Positions 1-8,961 are shown, counted from the first letter of the stretch. The stretch is DNA of 64,000 nucleotides from Sporosarcina sp. 6E9 (GCF_017921835.1 NZ_JAGEMN010000003.1:186001-250000), one strand, 5' to 3'. Made by a program: numbers and translations. Notes: generated by a model from the sequence alone, not told the origin.

Positions 1-176
1 GCTTTAGAAATCCTTAGTCTGTTTAACTCTCCTTTTTTTCTATTGATTGTCCTTCTGTACGTTGCAATGAGCGACAATATGCACAACCTCCCAATGTTAA
101 ATTTCAATACTAATATTATATTGATTACTCTATACGCAACAACACACCTACACGAACGTACATTCTTTTCGCCATT

Positions 177-217
177 AAAAAGGCAGTTCCATTATCACGG
201 TATAGGAACTGCCTTTT
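177..217. terminator. Bidirectional terminator after the Type III res gene
   Basis: A 13-bp perfect stem (178-190 with 205-217) is flanked by A and T runs, so it can work on both strands. On the minus strand it follows the stop codon of the restriction subunit gene at 255 and would end the restriction-modification operon. Confidence 0.75.
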
Positions 218-254
218 ACTGTTTACTCTAGGGTTGTCTGTTGCTAAGTAGTCC

Positions 255-3200
255 TCAAGTGTTATATGTTTTTTCAATAAGTTGATTTACAATATCAAGT
301 ACCTTCTCATTGTTAATTTGCCTTGTATAGGTAACGTTGATTCCTTTTCTTCGCAACACATCATCTATATCTTCTAATTTTGATTGCCCACCATACTCAT
401 CATTGCCTCCTACTTCTTTAACCATATCAAAGAGTTTATTAGCAGCTTCTATTTTATGATCCTCTATACCTCTAAGATCTTGCTTTTTATTTACTCCTTT
501 ACTCTCGACAACTAAGTTAATTGTAGGATTTCCTTCTTTATCTTTTATTACATACATAAAGTCCGGGCTATACGTGCTTCCATCAATGAAAGGTATTTGC
601 ATGGTGCGTTTGGGGATCTTCCCATATACCTCAACACTACTGATATTCTCGCTGATATTATCTTCTTCAATTTTAGAGTCGAATAAAATAGTGTCATACA
701 AGTAATTGTCCAATGGTGTCCCTTTTCTTTCATTTATACCGAGATAAGCGGAAGTCTTTACGTAATCCCTTGGATTACCATTTTCTTCAGTTAATTCTGT
801 AGGATGTACTGTCGTGTTTGGTAATTTCTTATATGAATAAATTTTCAGCAATTCATCATAAATCCGCTGTTTGAAATAAATAGTCATGCTTCTCACCGTA
901 TCCTTTGTAAAGAAGGCATTTTCTATCTTTTTCATTTTAGATGCTCTTACTATCCCTGCATGAATTAAAGGAATAGAAACATTTGTGTTCTCAGCAACGG
1001 CTTTTAAAAATGTTCCATAAAGTAAAGTATCATCATATGAGCTATCAATTGAATCTAGCGTCACATTAAATATTAGCTCTCCTTGCACCATTTCTGATGT
1101 TTCCCTTTTGGTTCGTCTAACTGTTTTGTTTATCAAGTCCTCTGTAATTACATCTGAGAGAGTACTAGTGAGTACTTCATCACTAATTGTGTCGAAATGT
1201 AAATAATACTTTTCATTTAACTGCTCCCACAAATCTTTTAGTTTCCAATAATTCCCCTTGCGAATAGCAACCTTTTTCTTTGTATCAACATTTCGATCAC
1301 GCACTCTATTTTTATCAAGTTTATTAAATATCTCCGGGTAATCATTAATAAACTCTTGTAGCTTGTCCATTTTTATTTCTCTATCAAATGAAATAAATCC
1401 TTTACCCATAAGGTCTATAAGAACCTCTTCTTTACTAACTCCTTTATCTGTAGCAATCTTTTCAATTTGTTCAGAAGTAAGAGACATTTGATCAAAGGAT
1501 ATTTCACCGTAAATTTCACCTTCTAGCTTTTTCACAAAGTCTTTTTCAGTAAAGTCTACTATATAATTTAGCGTAAAGGTTTCATTTTCGATTCTATTTC
1601 CAGTTTCATCTACAGGCAGACGTAGCCCACGTCCTATTTCTTGCAATTTACTATTATCACTTCCACTAGAACGTAACTTGGCAATCGTAAAGATATTCGG
1701 ATTATCCCATCCTTCTTTTAATGTCCACTTCGAGAAAATGAATCGTGTTGTGTTTGCTTTACCATTCTCATCTACTAGACTCAAGAGTTTTTCTTTATCG
1801 AATAGGATTGTGTTTACTTCTTTCTCAATTTCTTCTTCAGTTGACACATTATCTTGCGAAAAGTATCCAGCATGCGTTTCATTAATATTCGAAAGGGATT
1901 CTTCAAGATACTCTCGATATTCTGATTCAAAAATATTACATTCTCCAATTTCTTTCTCTAGCATTCGCTTCAATTCTTCTTCAAATATATTCTTTAAATA
2001 AGGCTCTTTAATGTCATTATCCCGATACGAATGAATATCATCAATAAAGAACAAAGCTAAAGTCTTGATCTTGAATTTTCGTTTGAAGTTCTCCCGTTCT
2101 GTTTCAAAATGCCTCTTTAAAGCTAGCCGTATGGATTCTCTCACATAAGAGGTTGCAAACACATCCGCAAAAAATACATCTCCTGTGAACTTTTCTTCTC
2201 CATTACTTAAATTAATCTTAGTAGCCAAAATGCTGTCTATCGTAATACCTGAAAGTTTCGGGGATAGTAGACTCAACGAATCATGTACTTTCAAATCTTT
2301 TGTTGTTTTGACTGTTTGATTTTTCTCATTAAGGGCTGTTTTTTGAAAGCGAACAAACTCTCCTCTTTTCATTTTTAAGATTTTATATACTTCTTCTTCA
2401 TAATCGGGACTTTCAACGTGCTCTTTGGCTATACCTTTAATAAGGTTTTGTTCGAATGCTTTATGAATATTTAAGTCATATATTAAGTTTTGATAATCTT
2501 TTACTTCAACTCTATTTCTCCCTCTCCCTACGAACGCACTAGGAAAGGTCGCACCAAAGCGTACAATCATTTGCGGCTTTACCTGATCTTCAATAAATTT
2601 GAACGTTGCATTGTCACGGCTAAAACGGTGTGGCTCGTCCATGATCATAATAGGTCTTGTAGCGGAAATAGCATCTATCGGCCTGTAATAACCTTCTATG
2701 TGGGAATCGTAGTCATCTCGTACCAAAACCCCGTTTTTGCTCTCCCTTAAATGCTGCATATTTACTAGTAACACTTCTATCGTGTTTCTCTGAAAATTAG
2801 ATGATGTGACAAAGTCACGAATGGTATTTGGTACATATTTCTTTGAGCCTTTTTTTGTTCTAATACTTTCTACTGTTCTTAGCTTTATTTCTGTATTGTA
2901 GCCACAAATATTTTTAAAATGATTGATGTTGCTTTGGCCCTTCATAAAGTTTGCTGTTCCAGCTTTAATAGCCAATGAAGGAACCGCAACAATAAACTTT
3001 TTGAACCCGTATAATTTATTTAGTTCATAAATAGTCTTTGTATAAACATAAGTTTTTCCTGTACCTGTCTCCATTTTTATATCAATATTCAAGTAATCCG
3101 TTTCAACTTGACTGACTCCCTGCATATTAGAAGGTAGATCAGCCTGCAAACGTTTTATGTTTGAATTTATATAAGGACTCTTTATATCAATGATAGGATT

Positions 3201-3308
3201 TTCAATACTTTTCATGGGTTTTTGTATACCGACATTTGAGAAAATCGAACAAAGTCTCTCAATCGGAATCGTTTGATGTTCTAAATTTCTTTTTAAAATT
3301 AAATCCAA
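255..3308 (-). CDS. res: Type III restriction enzyme, Res (helicase-endonuclease) subunit
   Basis: This is the ATP-dependent restriction subunit of a Type III system. It forms a complex with Mod, translocates on DNA and cuts when two inversely oriented sites meet. The 1017-residue length is normal for Res. Visible motifs are a Walker A at residues 79-86 (METGTGKT), a DEPH helicase motif II at 224-227, and a C-terminal PD-(D/E)xK nuclease with PD at 915-916 and ESK at 935-937. All key residues are present, so it looks functional. The start is TTG at 3308, chosen because GAGGTG lies seven bases upstream. It follows mod after an 11-bp gap and is surely in the same operon. Its setting beside a recombinase on an integrated element suggests horizontal transfer. 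Confidence 0.95.
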   Translation of the reverse strand: MDLILKRNLEHQTIPIERLCSIFSNVGIQKPMKSIENPIIDIKSPYINSNIKRLQADLPSNMQGVSQVETDYLNIDIKMETGTGKTYVYTKTIYELNKLYGFKKFIVAVPSLAIKAGTANFMKGQSNINHFKNICGYNTEIKLRTVESIRTKKGSKKYVPNTIRDFVTSSNFQRNTIEVLLVNMQHLRESKNGVLVRDDYDSHIEGYYRPIDAISATRPIMIMDEPHRFSRDNATFKFIEDQVKPQMIVRFGATFPSAFVGRGRNRVEVKDYQNLIYDLNIHKAFEQNLIKGIAKEHVESPDYEEEVYKILKMKRGEFVRFQKTALNEKNQTVKTTKDLKVHDSLSLLSPKLSGITIDSILATKINLSNGEEKFTGDVFFADVFATSYVRESIRLALKRHFETERENFKRKFKIKTLALFFIDDIHSYRDNDIKEPYLKNIFEEELKRMLEKEIGECNIFESEYREYLEESLSNINETHAGYFSQDNVSTEEEIEKEVNTILFDKEKLLSLVDENGKANTTRFIFSKWTLKEGWDNPNIFTIAKLRSSGSDNSKLQEIGRGLRLPVDETGNRIENETFTLNYIVDFTEKDFVKKLEGEIYGEISFDQMSLTSEQIEKIATDKGVSKEEVLIDLMGKGFISFDREIKMDKLQEFINDYPEIFNKLDKNRVRDRNVDTKKKVAIRKGNYWKLKDLWEQLNEKYYLHFDTISDEVLTSTLSDVITEDLINKTVRRTKRETSEMVQGELIFNVTLDSIDSSYDDTLLYGTFLKAVAENTNVSIPLIHAGIVRASKMKKIENAFFTKDTVRSMTIYFKQRIYDELLKIYSYKKLPNTTVHPTELTEENGNPRDYVKTSAYLGINERKGTPLDNYLYDTILFDSKIEEDNISENISSVEVYGKIPKRTMQIPFIDGSTYSPDFMYVIKDKEGNPTINLVVESKGVNKKQDLRGIEDHKIEAANKLFDMVKEVGGNDEYGGQSKLEDIDDVLRRKGINVTYTRQINNEKVLDIVNQLIEKTYNT

Positions 3309-3319
3309 CTTTGTTCACC

Positions 3320-5251
3320 TCAATATCGTTTAATCAATGAAACTTCAATATTTTTCTCTTCATTTCTTAGCTGCTTTAAATTGGTTTCTAGTTGAGTCAA
3401 AATATTAAAATCAACAAAATTGTAACCATATACGACAATATTTGTTGGATTGAAATTTTTATCCTCAACTAATTGCGACAATAAAGTATCAATATGCTGT
3501 TGTAATAAACCTTTATCTAGTAGATAGAGATAATCGTCCACATAATAGCCAATATACCCACCTAGATCGACTTCCTTGACTGACGGGATAAGACCATGCC
3601 CATCTTGGTTTAACCAAGTCGTCAGGATTGTCTCTTTATCGAATTCAACCTCTAATTCAGATGCTAATAGGTTTGGATCAAAATCACTTAATTTGTCTAT
3701 GATATTTTCATCCAATGTTTTCGCATAGAAGTGCTTAAAGCCGTAATCAATATCTGACTGTGTCTCTTCTTTAATTTGGTTGGCAGCACGGATTATTCTT
3801 TCTCTACCAATTTCATCAATTGTTTTAAAACCCGCTTTTCCTGCTACTGAATCTTTGCTCACAGATTCATCTAGTTGTACAAGGATGAATTTCCGTCTAC
3901 CTCCATCCTCCGCATTTTGTTTCAAAATCGCATGTGCAGTAGTTGCAGATCCTGAGAAGAAATCTAAAACAATATCGTCATCCTTAGTCCCCGCTTCTAC
4001 AAATCTGCTAATTAATTCTACTGCTTTTGGGAAGGAAAACACCTTTTCTCCAAAAAGTTTTTCAACTTCTCCAGTTCCACGTCTGCTAGAAATGGCGGTG
4101 TCAGTATGCAATGAACGAATCGTTTTTCCAGTAAGCCTTGTTTTTTGAACTATCCTATACTCACCAGAACCAGTAATATATCCTACTATTTCTTGGTTCA
4201 ACCCTTCTTCTGCTTTCGGTTTACCCCATCTCCAAACCCTTTGAATACCGTCTTTTCTTGAAACAACAGGATAAACTTCTATCCAACCTTCCTTATTTAC
4301 CAAGGATATTTCATAAAAATCATTATCCAATTTTTTATTTGGATTTAAATAAAATGGATAATAAAGATTAGGACGTGTTTGAGGATTAAAAGCAACATTT
4401 CCATTATATAGCGGGTATATGTTGAACTCTCCCAACTCGTCTCTGTATTTAAATTCTTTGTCTTTTTCCGTTAGTTCATAAGTTTCTGTATCCAAGCTAG
4501 ACTTAGAATAAAACAGGGCATATTCGTGCATATTCGCTATATGCCCGTAATCAATAGCACTAGGTGAGGAATTGATAATAAACATTCCCAGTTCATTTTC
4601 TTCACCAAAGATGTCATCACATAGCATTTTTAGTTGTGCTTGTTCATTGTCATCAATTGATATAATGATTACGCCGCTGTCTTCCAATAACTCCCTGGCA
4701 ATAAACAACCTTGGATACATGAATGTTAGCCAAGCACTATGAGAAGACGAATCTGAGGATGTCATGCTTATGATACGCTCAGCTTCCTTCTCCTCAATAT
4801 CCAAAGCATCTTGAAGTTTCTCCTTTGTAAATTTAAAGTTGTCACTGTAGACAAAATCATCGCCACCTGTGTTGTAAGGTGGATCAATGTAGATCATTTT
4901 CACCTTATTCGTATATGACTTCCTTAAATGTTTCAGAACATCTAAATTATCGCCAGTAATATAGATGTTTTCCGACTTACTATTTTCTGTCTTAGAATTA
5001 TGCTCTATATCAGGGACCAAAACTGTCTCGGTGTCAATAGAATCTGCAATGAATTTGGCATAGTTTTTCCCGAGAAAATTCAGCTCGTAACCTTCTGTTG
5101 AAAAGTCTATATCTTGGTTGATCTCCTTTTTGAACTTCTCAATATCAAAGTAACCTCCTGTGAAACAATTAGGGAAGTTCTCCTTCAATACAGCAATTTT
5201 CTTATCATTTAGCATACCTTTTCTGTTATTATCAAGTGTATCTTTGATCAT
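3320..5251 (-). CDS. mod: Type III modification methyltransferase, Mod subunit
   Basis: This is the DNA N6-adenine methyltransferase and recognition subunit of the Type III system. It protects host DNA and specifies the site cut by Res. It is 643 residues long. The DPPY catalytic motif IV at residues 123-126 precedes the AdoMet-binding motif I (DFFSGSATT, about 430-438), which is the beta-class order expected for Mod. The stretch between the two motifs is the target recognition domain, so the site cannot be read from the sequence. GGAGG precedes the ATG by seven bases. I saw no simple-sequence repeat that would suggest phase variation. Confidence 0.95.
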   Translation of the reverse strand: MIKDTLDNNRKGMLNDKKIAVLKENFPNCFTGGYFDIEKFKKEINQDIDFSTEGYELNFLGKNYAKFIADSIDTETVLVPDIEHNSKTENSKSENIYITGDNLDVLKHLRKSYTNKVKMIYIDPPYNTGGDDFVYSDNFKFTKEKLQDALDIEEKEAERIISMTSSDSSSHSAWLTFMYPRLFIARELLEDSGVIIISIDDNEQAQLKMLCDDIFGEENELGMFIINSSPSAIDYGHIANMHEYALFYSKSSLDTETYELTEKDKEFKYRDELGEFNIYPLYNGNVAFNPQTRPNLYYPFYLNPNKKLDNDFYEISLVNKEGWIEVYPVVSRKDGIQRVWRWGKPKAEEGLNQEIVGYITGSGEYRIVQKTRLTGKTIRSLHTDTAISSRRGTGEVEKLFGEKVFSFPKAVELISRFVEAGTKDDDIVLDFFSGSATTAHAILKQNAEDGGRRKFILVQLDESVSKDSVAGKAGFKTIDEIGRERIIRAANQIKEETQSDIDYGFKHFYAKTLDENIIDKLSDFDPNLLASELEVEFDKETILTTWLNQDGHGLIPSVKEVDLGGYIGYYVDDYLYLLDKGLLQQHIDTLLSQLVEDKNFNPTNIVVYGYNFVDFNILTQLETNLKQLRNEEKNIEVSLIKRY

Positions 5252-5277
5252 TATTATTCCTCCGCTATACTTAGGCT

Positions 5278-5886
5278 TTAGTTTGTTTCAATCTCCCGTT
5301 TGATAGAGTAAATAGTGTTTCTTGATAAACCTGTTTTACGATGAATGTCCATTACACTTACATTTTCACCTAAACATCTAACCACTTCATTATAAATAAC
5401 TCTATCCTTACCTTCGGCATCTTTATGGTACCTCTTTTTACCACCTAGAAATTTCCCATGTTTCTTTGCGATTTCGATTCCTTCTCTTTGAGCGATTCTG
5501 ATACGTGTTCTTTCCTCCTCTACCATCCATGACAATAGAGTAAGAACTAGATCAGACACTAACTGCCCTACACCCTCTAATTCTTTATACTTTCGTGTGT
5601 CCAAAATTGGCATATTTAGTACAACTATATCAATTTCTGCTTCAATAAGGGCTTCCCATTCGTCCTTTATTTCCTGTTTATTTCTGCCAAATCTACTTAA
5701 ATCATGTACTACCAATACATCACCAAATCGCATTTTCGAACGCATTTCTCTGTATACTGGTCGCTCAAAATTCTTTCCAGATTGTTTCTCCTGATATATT
5801 CGGTCACAGCCATACTCTTTTAAATCTTGTAATTGCCTTGATAGATTTTGGTTTTTGGAGCTAACTCTTGCATATCCAAAAATCAA
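5278..5886 (-). CDS. Serine recombinase / resolvase family protein
   Basis: This is a small site-specific serine recombinase of the resolvase/invertase type. The N-terminus carries the family signature YARVSSKNQ with the presumed catalytic serine at residue 9 or 10. An arginine-rich catalytic motif (HDLSRFGRN) lies near residue 65. The C-terminus (about 160-200) contains a helix-turn-helix typical of resolvase DNA-binding domains. The start is set at TTG 5886 because GAGGTG lies six bases upstream and the protein then begins MIFGYARVS, as is usual. An alternative GTG at 5895 overlaps that ribosome binding site. It lies directly upstream of mod and may have moved with the restriction system, or act as a DNA-inversion or dimer-resolution enzyme. 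Confidence 0.9.
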   Translation of the reverse strand: MIFGYARVSSKNQNLSRQLQDLKEYGCDRIYQEKQSGKNFERPVYREMRSKMRFGDVLVVHDLSRFGRNKQEIKDEWEALIEAEIDIVVLNMPILDTRKYKELEGVGQLVSDLVLTLLSWMVEEERTRIRIAQREGIEIAKKHGKFLGGKKRYHKDAEGKDRVIYNEVVRCLGENVSVMDIHRKTGLSRNTIYSIKREIETN

Positions 5887-5895
5887 ATGTCTCAC

Positions 5896-5995
5896 CTCTA
5901 TGTATTGAACAAGTCTATTTGAACAAATCTATGTACCTATAATACTATACTCTTATCTGTTTGCACAGGGTGTACTTAATCTGAACAAATGTATT
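5896..5995. promoter_or_regulatory. Recombinase upstream region with repeated TTGAACAA-type words
   Basis: The words TTGAACAA, TTGAACAA and CTGAACAA occur within about 80 bases, and the word TCTATGTA occurs twice around the first pair. AT-rich possible -10 hexamers lie between them. Resolvases often bind three subsites next to their own gene, so this could be a res-like site and autoregulatory region. That reading is inference. Confidence 0.3.
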
Positions 5996-5999
5996 TTTG

Positions 6000-6367
6000 C
6001 TTAATTGTTAGACAAACTCCCTAACCTTTTTCTCGAATGTTTTAAACCTCCTATTTAGTTATGTACAACACTCTATTAAACTGCCAACTTTAAATATAAA
6101 AGACCCCACCATATTGGTAAGATCACTAATCGTTCGTTCCTTCCCATCAATACCCATGACAGGGAGCAGGGATGCCCCGTTTTCCTTATGCAATTACTAT
6201 CCAGCGTTCTAAGACCGACAGTGGCCACGAAGCAACTCCCTGCAACATACCAAAACCTACTTTCAGGAAATGATGAATGGAGCTTTCAAATGCTATTTCA
6301 CACAGTATGCAAGGGGTAAACAATATCACAACTTTCAATATATCTACTTATAAAAAAGTTCAAATGC
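6000..6367. other. Intergenic region with no recognised gene
   Basis: No convincing coding sequence was seen. The segment contains complementary words CAGGGAG (near 6161) and CTCCCTG (near 6236) that could close an approximately 80-nt stem-loop. The reading is weak. Confidence 0.25.
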
Positions 6368-6396
6368 TTGTCATTATCAGAATACCTATATATATA
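6368..6396 (+). promoter_or_regulatory. Probable sigma-A promoter
   Basis: TTGTCA at 6368-6373 and TATATA at 6391-6396 are separated by 17 bases. It would drive the short ORF at 6468-6617 or a small RNA that ends at the terminator at 6677. Confidence 0.45.
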
Positions 6397-6467
6397 TATG
6401 TTACATAGACCGTAAGAAATTGGTCAACCATCAGTGGAAGAGGAGAACCATTCCCAAAGAAGGTATC

Positions 6468-6617
6468 ATGTTCTCCCATATTTCCGCTTGGGAGAATGAA
6501 CCACATGATGCTCCCAACACGCCTGACGAGTATCTAGTAGTAACCAGAGCAACATCCAGGCGAGAGGAAACACTGAATATCAAATTACGATATTCGTACA
6601 TTAGAAGAGGACTTTAA
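6468..6617 (+). CDS. Possible small protein (49 aa), unknown
   Basis: This is a 49-codon ORF starting at ATG 6468, four bases after AAGAAGG. It lies between a plausible promoter (6368-6396) and a plausible terminator (6677-6702). The product is polar and matches no family I recognise. The frame stays open upstream to a TTG at 6420. It may equally be a non-coding transcript; the support is the flanking signals only. Confidence 0.22.
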   Translation: MFSHISAWENEPHDAPNTPDEYLVVTRATSRREETLNIKLRYSYIRRGL

Positions 6618-6676
6618 ATTTGTGGCTCAATACATAAAAAGCGGAAAAGAATACAAAACAATAAATTTACCCAGAC

Positions 6677-6702
6677 AAGTGCATTGAGTTTGCACTTTTT
6701 TT
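6677..6702 (+). terminator. Rho-independent terminator
   Basis: A 7-bp stem AAGTGCA/TGCACTT with a 7-base loop is followed by a T run. Confidence 0.6.
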
Positions 6703-6703
6703 C

Positions 6704-6831
6704 GTTGTACATTGATTAAAGATATATACATTATTGGATTTCACAATATTCTCGGGCCTACTCTGATTAAACAAATAGTTCAAAGGAGCACAGCCGTTAG
6801 TGAGGTTGGCATTGTTTAATCAATGTATAAC
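6704..6831. repeat. 128-bp segment bounded by 17-bp inverted repeats
   Basis: The 17-base word at 6704-6720 recurs inverted at 6815-6831 with one mismatch. A third partial copy (TGATTAAACA, 6764-6773) lies inside. The 12-base word CCCAGACAAGTG also occurs as a direct repeat at 6670-6681 and 6837-6848, just outside the inverted repeats. The layout resembles a tiny MITE with duplicated flanks or a recombinase recognition region. Confidence 0.4.
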
Positions 6832-6860
6832 AAGTTCCCAGACAAGTGATTTTCAACATT

Positions 6861-6908
6861 AAAAAAACTACTGAAAAGGATAATTTCTGTTTCCCAATAC
6901 AGTAGTTT
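6861..6908 (-). terminator. Terminator of the XRE-type regulator gene
   Basis: On the minus strand, AAACTACTG pairs with CAGTAGTTT around a long loop and is followed by a T run. It lies just downstream of the stop codon at 6921. Confidence 0.55.
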
Positions 6909-6920
6909 CTTTGTAATTCT

Positions 6921-7214
6921 TTAATTTTTCTGGAGTTCCAATGTTTCTTTGATTATAACCATTTGAATATAACTTTGAACATCTTTTGTTTCCCAACACA
7001 TTCCTAACGACAACAAGCGTACACGGAAATTGAGTTCTGGATTTCGCTTATAATTTTCTATTCGCCAAATATAGCTACTGCTACAAGAAACAAGATTGGC
7101 AGTATCTTGTAAAGAAAGATTGTTTTTCAAACGAAATTCACGAATTAGACCTCCAAAATCCTCCACTGCTTTTGCTACCTTAACATTAACCACTTTTTCT
7201 CTATCTTGAAGCAT
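6921..7214 (-). CDS. XRE-family helix-turn-helix regulator
   Basis: This is a small DNA-binding protein with one Cro/C1-type helix-turn-helix. The run from LIREFRLKNNLSLQDTA through SSSYIWRIE is the classic HTH_3 pattern of five helices. No second domain is visible. I chose ATG 7214 because GGAG lies six bases upstream; ATG codons at 7253 and 7244 are also in frame. It is divergent from the gene at 7395, an arrangement seen for regulator pairs on mobile elements. A role as the element's repressor is inference. Confidence 0.8.
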   Translation of the reverse strand: MLQDREKVVNVKVAKAVEDFGGLIREFRLKNNLSLQDTANLVSCSSSYIWRIENYKRNPELNFRVRLLSLGMCWETKDVQSYIQMVIIKETLELQKN

Positions 7215-7394
7215 TTCTATCTCCATCCTTAACTTAATGGCCATTCGGCACATTTCCTATTTTTTGATTCTATATATTGTAGACAACACAATCTGTTTAA
7301 TAACTTGCTCGAACAATAATTGTATAAACCATTGGAATAAACACTTTAAATATATCTATTATAAAAGAGATATAAAAATGAAGGAGTGATGCTG

Positions 7395-7913
7395 ATGAAT
7401 ACAGAGGATTTCATGAATTTGTCAATGATTGACAAGGTGGAAATCGTTAATCAAATGTTGGCAAATGAAAAGGAGAATCATCTAAAAGAAGTGGCTCAGA
7501 AATTAAACTTGTCATACTCAACCTTTACAAAAATAATGAGAGACCAAGGAAATTACCAGTTCAACCAAACAAGTAAGAGTTACGAAAAGCTGATGATTCT
7601 GAGGGAGTACAAAGAGTATCTCCGTACGAAAACAAATAAAGGTGCACAGAATGAATCTATTCAGTTTTTGGAAGATCATTTGGAGGAAATAAAGACACTA
7701 TTAGATGTACATGCCAATAATTTAGTTTTGGCCCCAGAAGTGTATGATCCATCCTGTAAAACCATTAACAAGTCATTCCAGGTAAACGAAGAAATATACA
7801 ATCAATTTTCAGAAATATGCTCAAACAAGTTTCCCCATTTGCGTCAAAGAGATCTCGTTAGTCAATGTCTATTGAGCTTTGTAAAAAAGTACGAAAAGAC
7901 CCATTCTGATTAA
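7395..7913 (+). CDS. Putative DNA-binding protein (helix-turn-helix N-terminus, RHH-like C-terminus)
   Basis: This 172-residue protein has no firm family match. The N-terminal part contains a helix-turn-helix-like stretch (KEVAQKLNLSYSTFTKIMRD). The last about 45 residues (from KSFQVNEEIYNQF) resemble a ribbon-helix-helix unit, with a short beta-like strand followed by two helices. The start is ATG 7395 with AAGGAG eight bases upstream. It is transcribed away from the XRE regulator, so the two may cross-regulate the shared 180-bp intergenic region. The terminator stem overlaps the stop codon. DNA binding is an inference from pattern only. Confidence 0.65.
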   Translation: MNTEDFMNLSMIDKVEIVNQMLANEKENHLKEVAQKLNLSYSTFTKIMRDQGNYQFNQTSKSYEKLMILREYKEYLRTKTNKGAQNESIQFLEDHLEEIKTLLDVHANNLVLAPEVYDPSCKTINKSFQVNEEIYNQFSEICSNKFPHLRQRDLVSQCLLSFVKKYEKTHSD

Positions 7914-7931
7914 TTTCAGCGGGTCTTTTCG
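7892..7931 (+). terminator. Terminator overlapping the end of the 7395 gene
   Basis: An 11-bp perfect stem (7892-7902 with 7921-7931) contains the terminal codons of the upstream gene. It may act on both strands, since the ankyrin gene converges on it. Confidence 0.65.
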
Positions 7932-7950
7932 CTTAACTACGCCTCAATAC

Positions 7951-8652
7951 CTAACCGCCTACAAAACCGTCGTGCGAATAATATCGTATCTCAATATCAT
8001 TATCAATAATTTCTTTATTATAAGCTGCTACTAGTGTTTGCAACATTTTGTTCCTTCCTACAGAATTGTCCGTGTGCATATAAATCTTATTAGCTGGTCT
8101 TAACTTATGTTTGCAAACGTATTTAACTAGATCATATCCGGTCAACAATTGGTTCCCATTAGCATCTTCACCAAGGTCGTAACCTAAAGATAAGTAATGA
8201 ACTTTATTATTCCTCATAATATAAATTGCTTCCTCTACAGTTCTCGCCAGGACAAACCCCCTAGGACAGTCCCGTAATCCATCAAGATAAAGATTAATCC
8301 AACCATGCTCTTTTAATAAAACCAGAATATCAGATTGAATATTTTCAAACCAACCATTATAAGCACGATCAATACACAATGAATTTATTATGGCACCATT
8401 ATCCAACAACAGCTTCGTGATATTAACATAACCATGGAAACAGGAGAGTGAAAGGGCAGAACTTCCAAGGTAATGATTATGATTTACATCCGCACCTCGA
8501 TCGATTAGTATTTGGCAGAACTCTATTTTATTCTTGTACACTGCCCACCACAATAAACTTGAGCCATAATTCACCTCATCTACTCTATGACTTTTCAAGT
8601 ATTCTTCCAAACCATCTACATCATTGTTTTGCAACAGGTTAATATATTCCAT
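7951..8652 (-). CDS. Ankyrin-repeat protein with a cREC-like C-terminal domain
   Basis: This 233-residue protein has two parts. Residues about 5-105 contain ankyrin repeats, with units such as GSSLLWWAVYKNKIEFCQIL and GSSALSLSCFHGYVNITKLL each followed by a GAxxN turn. Residues about 120-230 resemble the cyclic-phosphate-processing receiver (cREC) family: LYLDGLRDCPRGFVLARTVEEA, then LSLGYDLGE, a TGYDLVKYV helix, and a late HTDNSVGR. The acidic positions normally read as LDD and LDHD, but here they are LDG and LGYD, so any metal or catalytic site may be altered. The start at ATG 8652 follows GGAG by ten bases. The ankyrin call is firm. The cREC call is from memory of the family and is moderate. 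Confidence 0.75.
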   Translation of the reverse strand: MEYINLLQNNDVDGLEEYLKSHRVDEVNYGSSLLWWAVYKNKIEFCQILIDRGADVNHNHYLGSSALSLSCFHGYVNITKLLLDNGAIINSLCIDRAYNGWFENIQSDILVLLKEHGWINLYLDGLRDCPRGFVLARTVEEAIYIMRNNKVHYLSLGYDLGEDANGNQLLTGYDLVKYVCKHKLRPANKIYMHTDNSVGRNKMLQTLVAAYNKEIIDNDIEIRYYSHDGFVGG

Positions 8653-8742
8653 TATTAACATTCTCCAGTTCTTTAAATAGTTAGGTACACCACACTTTAA
8701 GTAAGCCAATTATGATTTTCCATTCATTAATCACTATTCACA

Positions 8743-8961
8743 TCATCTAAATAGGTTAAGCAAACCAAACGGACCGTTTCTTATGAGTTGTAAGCCCTCA
8801 ACAAATCCCTCATTTCTTAAACGAATCCTCTCGGTTATATTAAATTCAGTGACTTTACCAAAAACCACTTTCTACTTTTCCGATGATGTTTCATGTGATG
8901 TTACCGGGATAGGCATTTCTGTATCCTTAAAAGTTCGTGTATGTTTTTTTGTTTTAGTCAT
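8743..8961 (-). pseudogene. 72-codon ORF interrupted by an in-frame amber stop
   Basis: Reading from ATG 8961, one frame runs 29 codons, meets TAG at 8872-8874, then continues with a well-formed stretch (for example FNITERIRLRNEGFVEGLQL) to TGA at 8743. The ATG lies four bases after the stop codon of the DnaA domain I gene, so it is the next gene of that operon. The downstream portion looks like protein, so this is either a recent nonsense mutation or a shorter gene with a non-ATG start. The family was not recognised. Confidence 0.5.

Noticed and set aside
43..231. 62-residue plus-strand ORF at the left edge
   Set aside because: No ribosome binding site, no family features, and its end runs into the terminator after res.
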